Below are positions 7,178-10,546 of a DNA stretch of 10,546 nucleotides, one piece after another; within the stretch, counting starts at the first letter, position 1; every line of letters begins with the position of its first letter. A program made the position numbers and the translations under genes. A model generated the notes under the pieces. That model had not been told where the DNA came from. It did not search any database and saw only the letters and a program-made list of their open reading frames with translations. The DNA comes from Hondaea fermentalgiana (lineage: Eukaryota; Sar; Bigyra; Thraustochytrida; Thraustochytriidae): NCBI GenBank assembly GCA_014084085.1, contig NPFB01000033.1:97893-108438 (forward strand). Reading direction: 5' to 3'.

Positions 7178-7573
7178 CGCCAAATCTCCTTTCGCGTCTA
7201 CCTTGAAACGAATTTGCTACGTACGTAGAGCCAGCTTCCTGAGCTCTCTCCGGCGCGGAGGACGACAAGGATTCTTTCACTCAGTCTCCACTCGTGTCCT
7301 GTCACAGACTCATGGGAAGAAGACGGGACGGTCCGCGCTCTCGAGGAATGGAGAGCAATAAAATTGAAAGAACCCTTGTACTTCCTGAATAAGGAGCCTA
7401 CTTGCTTGGCGATGAGCCGATGAGCTGACGCGAATCAAGTATAAACTGGCAGGAAGTGTAATAGAAGGACCTCGACTTGCTTTCTCAAGTGCAAGTTTTC
7501 TTTCAACGTAACGGATCCTTTTTTTACTTTTTTTTTTTCCATTTTTGCCAAGCTCTCCTTTCGAATGGCGCGG
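7178..7573 (-). promoter_or_regulatory. Intergenic: promoter/5' UTR of the ADAM-like gene and 3' flank of the ankyrin gene
   Basis: A 396-bp gap between two minus-strand genes with no credible ORF. Near the ADAM-like start it holds a perfect 12-bp palindrome (7217-7228). On the minus strand a three-codon upstream ORF (7302-7313) ends in TGA about 125 nt before the main ATG and would lie in the mRNA only if the leader is that long. Near the ankyrin gene's stop is a T-rich run (7519-7538), read as A-rich in that gene's 3' UTR. No AATAAA is seen on the minus strand. Confidence 0.5.
7217..7228. repeat. Perfect 12-bp palindrome CTACGTACGTAG
   Basis: The sequence equals its own reverse complement and lies 40-51 bp upstream of the ADAM-like ATG on the minus strand. 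It holds overlapping ACGT cores, the kind bound by bZIP-type factors in other eukaryotes. It may be a promoter or leader element; its use here is unproven. Confidence 0.5.
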
Positions 7574-9712
7574 TCATGACATGAAGACGGGAAAGACCTC
7601 GGAATAGCCCGCGATGTCGTCGTTCTTGCAATGACGGACCTCGAAAATGGCTAAACTGTCAGGAGCAATTGTGTCCCGCAAATTTGGTGGCATGGTCCAG
7701 CGAAGCTTCGTGGCGCCCTCCACGCGACCAACGTGGAGGGTGTAGCTCGATGGGACAGTGGACGAACCGTGATCGGAACCAATCGTGCGAGATGAAACAG
7801 CACGACCTATCAGCTCGAGCCCAAAGCGTGTGGACGTCATTGGGCTAGACAGTCCCTCTGGTGAGGCGGGACCTTGAGAAGACGATCCGGAAAAGGTCCT
7901 GCTCATCGAAAAGTCCCGCGAGATGCGCAGTGAGCTGCGGCGGCTCAGCGCCTCCTCGTCTTCGACAATGGAATCTTCGAGAACGTCAAAGAGATCTCGT
8001 TTGGCGTCTATATCATAGCCTGGTGCAATTTGAAAGCGATTCAGAGCCCAGATTCGCGAGCGCATGAGTTCTGTGGCGAGCTGGACGGCTTCTCGTACCT
8101 GGCTCGGCCCAGACTTGAGATTGACCTCTGGATCGTGGTCTCGCATATCTGAGACGGTATGCACTACATGGAAGTAGACGTCAAAGTCCCAAGTGCGTGC
8201 TGCCGACGTCCACTCGATCAAGACCGTTTCTGGCTGCTCGTCGTGGGGAACGTTGTCCCGCTCGAAAAGTTCGAGTTCGTCGTCCTCTTTTGCGTCGTGC
8301 CCGTCAGATTCGGAATCTTCGCGAAAGAGAGGCGCAAATCCTGCAAATCGTCGGGTTGGAGACTCTATGCGAATCGCTGAGATGTCCACGAGAAATTTCA
8401 GGGTCGCTGGACGACCAAGATCACGGCAATATTTGAAAATGGAGCGCGGTTGCTTATCTTTCTCAGCGGCAAGATTTGCCATGTCGAGCAATTTGCAAAG
8501 TTCGGCGACTTCGGATTGTATATTGTTCACCTCTTGCTGGAGTGTTGCGGGATCATCACGCACACGAAGGCTCGCTCCGTAATCGCACAAAATGGCAATG
8601 ATGGCGCGATGGTCATTCTGCACAGCATAAAAGAGAGGAGTCCAGCCTGTGCAGTCTCTTTCGTCTGCGCTGGCGCCAGCGCGAAAGAGGATATCCATGA
8701 TCGTTTCGTGTGCTGGCTTCAGAGCGTTCCGCGCAAGTGCCGCGAGGCGATGTACTGGAGTCTGGCCGATTCGATTTTTCCAATTGACAAGACGGGCACG
8801 ATTTGTGCCCCTCGTCGCTTCGAGAGCTGCCTGGACAGCAGCGACATCTCCAGTAACGCACGCGCGGCAGAACTGTACGGCTGAGGGGCGCTGAGGCGCG
8901 CTGTCGTCGACGCAAAAGCCTCGAAAGTTACGGTCGACGTGTTCGTATGCAGCTGCAAGATTTTGCAAAGTCCCGGGACGGGGATCTATTGTCTTTGCAT
9001 CGAGCGTAGCGTCGTTGTTGTTTTGATCGTTTTTTCCAGCAAAGTATCCATTTCCTTCTTCGTACAATGCCCTGAACATGGCGTCTGCCGTAACAGTGGT
9101 CGTGTTTTCGAAAGCTGCAGAGCGAAAGGCATGATATTTTGCGGCATGCAGGGTTTTGTTTGCGGCGAATCTTGCGGCTTCGTCCACAATATCTCTGCGG
9201 TCGAGGAGCGTGCTTTTGGTTGTTCGGCGACCGCGCGCGGTGGTGCTTTGCGCTTGCGGTTTCGCAGCTCCCCTTCTAATGCTAAAGGTGCGAGACTGAG
9301 GCTGTGACTGGGTTGACGAGACCACTCCGTGGCGTCTCGACAAGGTGTCAGCACCACCGTTCTCCAAGATCGCTTGATTGTTGTTGTTGATGTTGGTATC
9401 GTCTTCGCTTTGGTGTTTTGCAAAACGAACTTTGGCCTGTACGAGGTCGATGGGGAAGCTGTCGTTGGACGCCAGCGAGGTGATGGTGTCCTTTGGAGTC
9501 TCGTAAATATAAGCAGACTCCTCTTCATCTCTGCGCTCGTACTCATTTGAATCTGCTCTGGTTTTGCTTTGCAGAATGGGATCGTCATCAGGTTCAAGGT
9601 GCTCAGCTCTGAGTGCATCTAGAGTCGGGCCAAGGTCAAACTCTAGCTCGGTGTCGCTCATACCCACGTCTGCATCGCCACCGCTCTCTGCTGTATCGGC
9701 GCTCTCATCCAT
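7574..9712 (-). CDS. Ankyrin-repeat protein with uncharacterised C-terminal region
   Basis: A 712-residue, probably soluble protein with no signal peptide or TM helix. The ATG is in strong context (AGCATGG). Residues 1-275 are acidic, then Ser/Thr/Asn/Gln-rich and mostly disordered, with two Asn-rich runs. Three ankyrin repeats span about 280-384; the clearest signatures are IGQTPVHRLAA, ILFRAGASAD, TGWTPLFYAVQND and LCDYGASLRVRD. A likely coiled coil follows (387-420, LQQEVNNIQSEVAELCKLLD). Residues 420-585 look globular (LKFLVDISAIRIESPTRRFAG, WDFDVYFHVVHTV) but I do not recognise the fold. Residues 586-650 are Ser/Arg-rich with possible kinase sites (RRSSLRIS). The last 58 residues resemble a small beta-sandwich (LRWTMPP, DSLAIFEV, IAGYSEVFPV). 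Ankyrin repeats normally bind protein partners, so a scaffold or adaptor is the safest guess. It shares orientation with the ADAM-like gene, but the 396-bp gap argues for separate transcripts. Confidence 0.82.
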   Translation of the reverse strand: MDESADTAESGGDADVGMSDTELEFDLGPTLDALRAEHLEPDDDPILQSKTRADSNEYERRDEEESAYIYETPKDTITSLASNDSFPIDLVQAKVRFAKHQSEDDTNINNNNQAILENGGADTLSRRHGVVSSTQSQPQSRTFSIRRGAAKPQAQSTTARGRRTTKSTLLDRRDIVDEAARFAANKTLHAAKYHAFRSAAFENTTTVTADAMFRALYEEGNGYFAGKNDQNNNDATLDAKTIDPRPGTLQNLAAAYEHVDRNFRGFCVDDSAPQRPSAVQFCRACVTGDVAAVQAALEATRGTNRARLVNWKNRIGQTPVHRLAALARNALKPAHETIMDILFRAGASADERDCTGWTPLFYAVQNDHRAIIAILCDYGASLRVRDDPATLQQEVNNIQSEVAELCKLLDMANLAAEKDKQPRSIFKYCRDLGRPATLKFLVDISAIRIESPTRRFAGFAPLFREDSESDGHDAKEDDELELFERDNVPHDEQPETVLIEWTSAARTWDFDVYFHVVHTVSDMRDHDPEVNLKSGPSQVREAVQLATELMRSRIWALNRFQIAPGYDIDAKRDLFDVLEDSIVEDEEALSRRSSLRISRDFSMSRTFSGSSSQGPASPEGLSSPMTSTRFGLELIGRAVSSRTIGSDHGSSTVPSSYTLHVGRVEGATKLRWTMPPNLRDTIAPDSLAIFEVRHCKNDDIAGYSEVFPVFMS

Positions 9713-9736
9713 GCTTGCTTGCTTGCTTGCTTGCTT
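9713..9736. repeat. (GCTT)6 microsatellite abutting the ankyrin-gene start codon
   Basis: Six exact GCTT units on the + strand. On the minus strand they read as (AAGC)6 running directly into the ATG of the ankyrin gene, so the repeat forms the last 24 nt of its 5' leader and supplies the A at -3. Copy number probably varies between strains without touching the reading frame. Confidence 0.85.
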
Positions 9737-9787
9737 GTCTCCCTCCCTCTTATGTTCGCTGCAACGACCAATGACAATACTATACTA

Positions 9788-9859
9788 TCTTTTCTCTCTT
9801 TTCTTCGTCGCTTTTCTTTTCTTTTCTTCTCTTTTCTTTTTTTCTCTTCGCTTCGCTTC
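9788..9859. repeat. Homopyrimidine/homopurine tract
   Basis: The + strand is almost pure C/T, interrupted by G at only a few positions, with 39 uninterrupted pyrimidines at 9811-9849 built from CTTTT/CTTTC units. On the minus strand this is a GA-rich tract about 75-150 nt upstream of the ankyrin-gene ATG. Such tracts often mark promoters or purine-rich leaders and can form triplex DNA; its role here is inferred only from position. Confidence 0.7.
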
Positions 9860-10037
9860 AACTGCGAGCCGCCCCTCGCTCGCCTCGCTGCAAGTAAGCA
9901 GCCGAGAAGACCGGCCTCGCCGACACGCAGCCAGCGCTCGCCCGCCGCGCCGGCCGCGGGCGTCGCCTTGCGCGCGGCAGCCGCACCGGCCGCGCCGCTC
10001 CGGGGTCTCCGCCGCCTGCTCCTGCTCCTTCGAGTTC

Positions 10038-10098
10038 TGCGTAACCCCTTCTCCCCGCTCTGCGCAACCCTTTTTAACCCAATCTGCGCAACCCTTTT
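10038..10098. repeat. Three tandem copies of a 23-bp repeat
   Basis: A core CTGCGYAACCCYTT recurs at 10038, 10061 and 10084, exactly 23 bp apart. Copies 2 and 3 are identical over 15 bp (CTGCGCAACCCTTTT); copy 1 differs at two of those positions. The inter-core spacers differ in sequence but keep their length, which suggests a spacing constraint of about two DNA turns. It lies about 330-390 bp upstream of the ankyrin-gene ATG. Confidence 0.75.
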
Positions 10099-10250
10099 CC
10101 GCCGCCGCGGCCGGGCGGGGGCTGCGTCATCACGGCCACCCTCGCGTCGACCGCGGCGCTGCGCAGTCGCAGCAGTCCCAGCCGGCCCGCTCTGCGCAGG
10201 CAAGCTGGCTGCGGCGCGTCCGGGCCGGGTGCGTCTCCATCACAGACAGG

Positions 10251-10273
10251 TGCTTTGCTTTGCTTTGCTTTGC
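10251..10273. repeat. (TGCTT)4 microsatellite
   Basis: Four exact TGCTT units plus TGC, followed directly by a short TGCC/GCCT run to about 10288. A simple-sequence repeat in the GC-rich upstream region, with no sign of function. Confidence 0.8.
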
Positions 10274-10546
10274 GTGCCTGCCTGCCTGGGTCCGGCCTCC
10301 ACCTGCGCCCGGACATCCACGCCATTGTCGCTGTTGTTTGTGCGCACCTCCTCCTCCTTCCCGTGTGCGCGCGTGCGCGTGTGCGTAAGGAGAGCGGGGG
10401 GGCACCGCGCGCGTTTCCGCGGCCTCCTTCGCCGCGGCCTTGCCTCCCTCCGCAGCGGCCTCACCTCCCTCTCCCCCCAGACTCCCCCCGCGCCCCCCGC
10501 GAGGGGGATGCCGCAATCATCGCCGCCACGCGCCGCGCCAGCCCGG

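Larger units (their letters stand above)
9860..10546. promoter_or_regulatory. GC-rich upstream region of the ankyrin gene
   Basis: Nearly 690 bp of very GC-rich, low-complexity DNA upstream of the minus-strand ankyrin gene. Open frames cross it on both strands, but they encode Arg/Ala/Pro/Ser-rich sequence without domains and mostly begin at non-ATG codons. It contains the 23-bp tandem repeat and a TGCTT microsatellite. It most likely contains the distal promoter, and perhaps part of the 5' flank of a gene beyond the window. Confidence 0.4.

Noticed and set aside
7178..7183. TTG start for the ADAM-like ORF
   Set aside because: This is a non-ATG codon, and ATG 7177 lies two codons later and opens the signal peptide.
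8986..9618. 210-residue minus-strand ORF in another frame of the ankyrin gene
   Set aside because: Low-complexity shadow of the Ser/Thr/Asn-rich N-terminal region with no domain.
9658..10203. 181-residue minus-strand ORF in the upstream region
   Set aside because: It begins at a TTG and is Arg/Lys/Glu low complexity from the purine tract and the 23-bp repeats.
9564..10388. 274-residue + strand ORF across the ankyrin-gene start and upstream region
   Set aside because: It begins at a non-ATG codon and is translated pyrimidine tract and GC-rich repeat (Phe/Leu/Ser runs, then Arg/Pro/Ala).
1..10546. tRNA, rRNA, CRISPR, transposon or phage-like system
   Set aside because: No tRNA B-box consensus, spaced direct-repeat array, terminal inverted repeats, transposase, integrase or reverse-transcriptase motif was seen on either strand.

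Overview
The window looks like nuclear DNA of an intron-poor, fairly GC-rich eukaryotic microbe. The best fit is a stramenopile (heterokont), plausibly a labyrinthulomycete/thraustochytrid. The evidence is: four long uninterrupted ORFs with eukaryote-only architectures (BCH+RhoGAP, Sig1/Ocm-type EGF mastigoneme protein, ADAM-like membrane protein, ankyrin protein); ATG starts with reasonable eukaryotic context; no Shine-Dalgarno/operon layout; and the Sig1/Ocm family, which is a stramenopile hallmark. TAG, TAA and TGA all end genes, so the code appears standard. The lineage is inferred from protein families and was not searched.

Layout: (1) 1-242, very GC-rich, ATG-free leader/promoter. (2) 243-2108 (+), p50RhoGAP-like protein: CRAL-TRIO/BCH-like domain, Ser-rich linker, RhoGAP domain with its arginine finger. 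(3) 2109-3026, a 918-bp non-coding interval with a possible poly(A) signal, pyrimidine tracts and a perfect hairpin. (4) 3027-5015 (+), secreted EGF-like protein of the Sig1/Ocm mastigoneme family. (5) 5090-7177 (-), type I membrane ADAM-like protein with metalloprotease-like, disintegrin and Cys-rich modules, a TM helix and a cytosolic RanBP2-type zinc finger. Every zinc-binding and catalytic residue of its protease motif is replaced. It converges on gene 4 of this list with only 74 bp between stop codons. (6) 7178-7573, intergenic. (7) 7574-9712 (-), ankyrin-repeat protein with an unrecognised C-terminal half. (8) 9713-10546, GC-rich upstream DNA with microsatellites, a long homopurine/homopyrimidine tract and three copies of a 23-bp tandem repeat.

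The genes are monocistronic and form no obvious operon or defence cassette. Loose themes are cell surface/flagellum (mastigoneme protein, ADAM-like receptor) and cytoskeletal signalling (RhoGAP). The most unusual item is the catalytically dead, prodomain-less ADAM-like protein with a zinc finger in its tail. I see no mobile element, CRISPR array, rRNA or tRNA.
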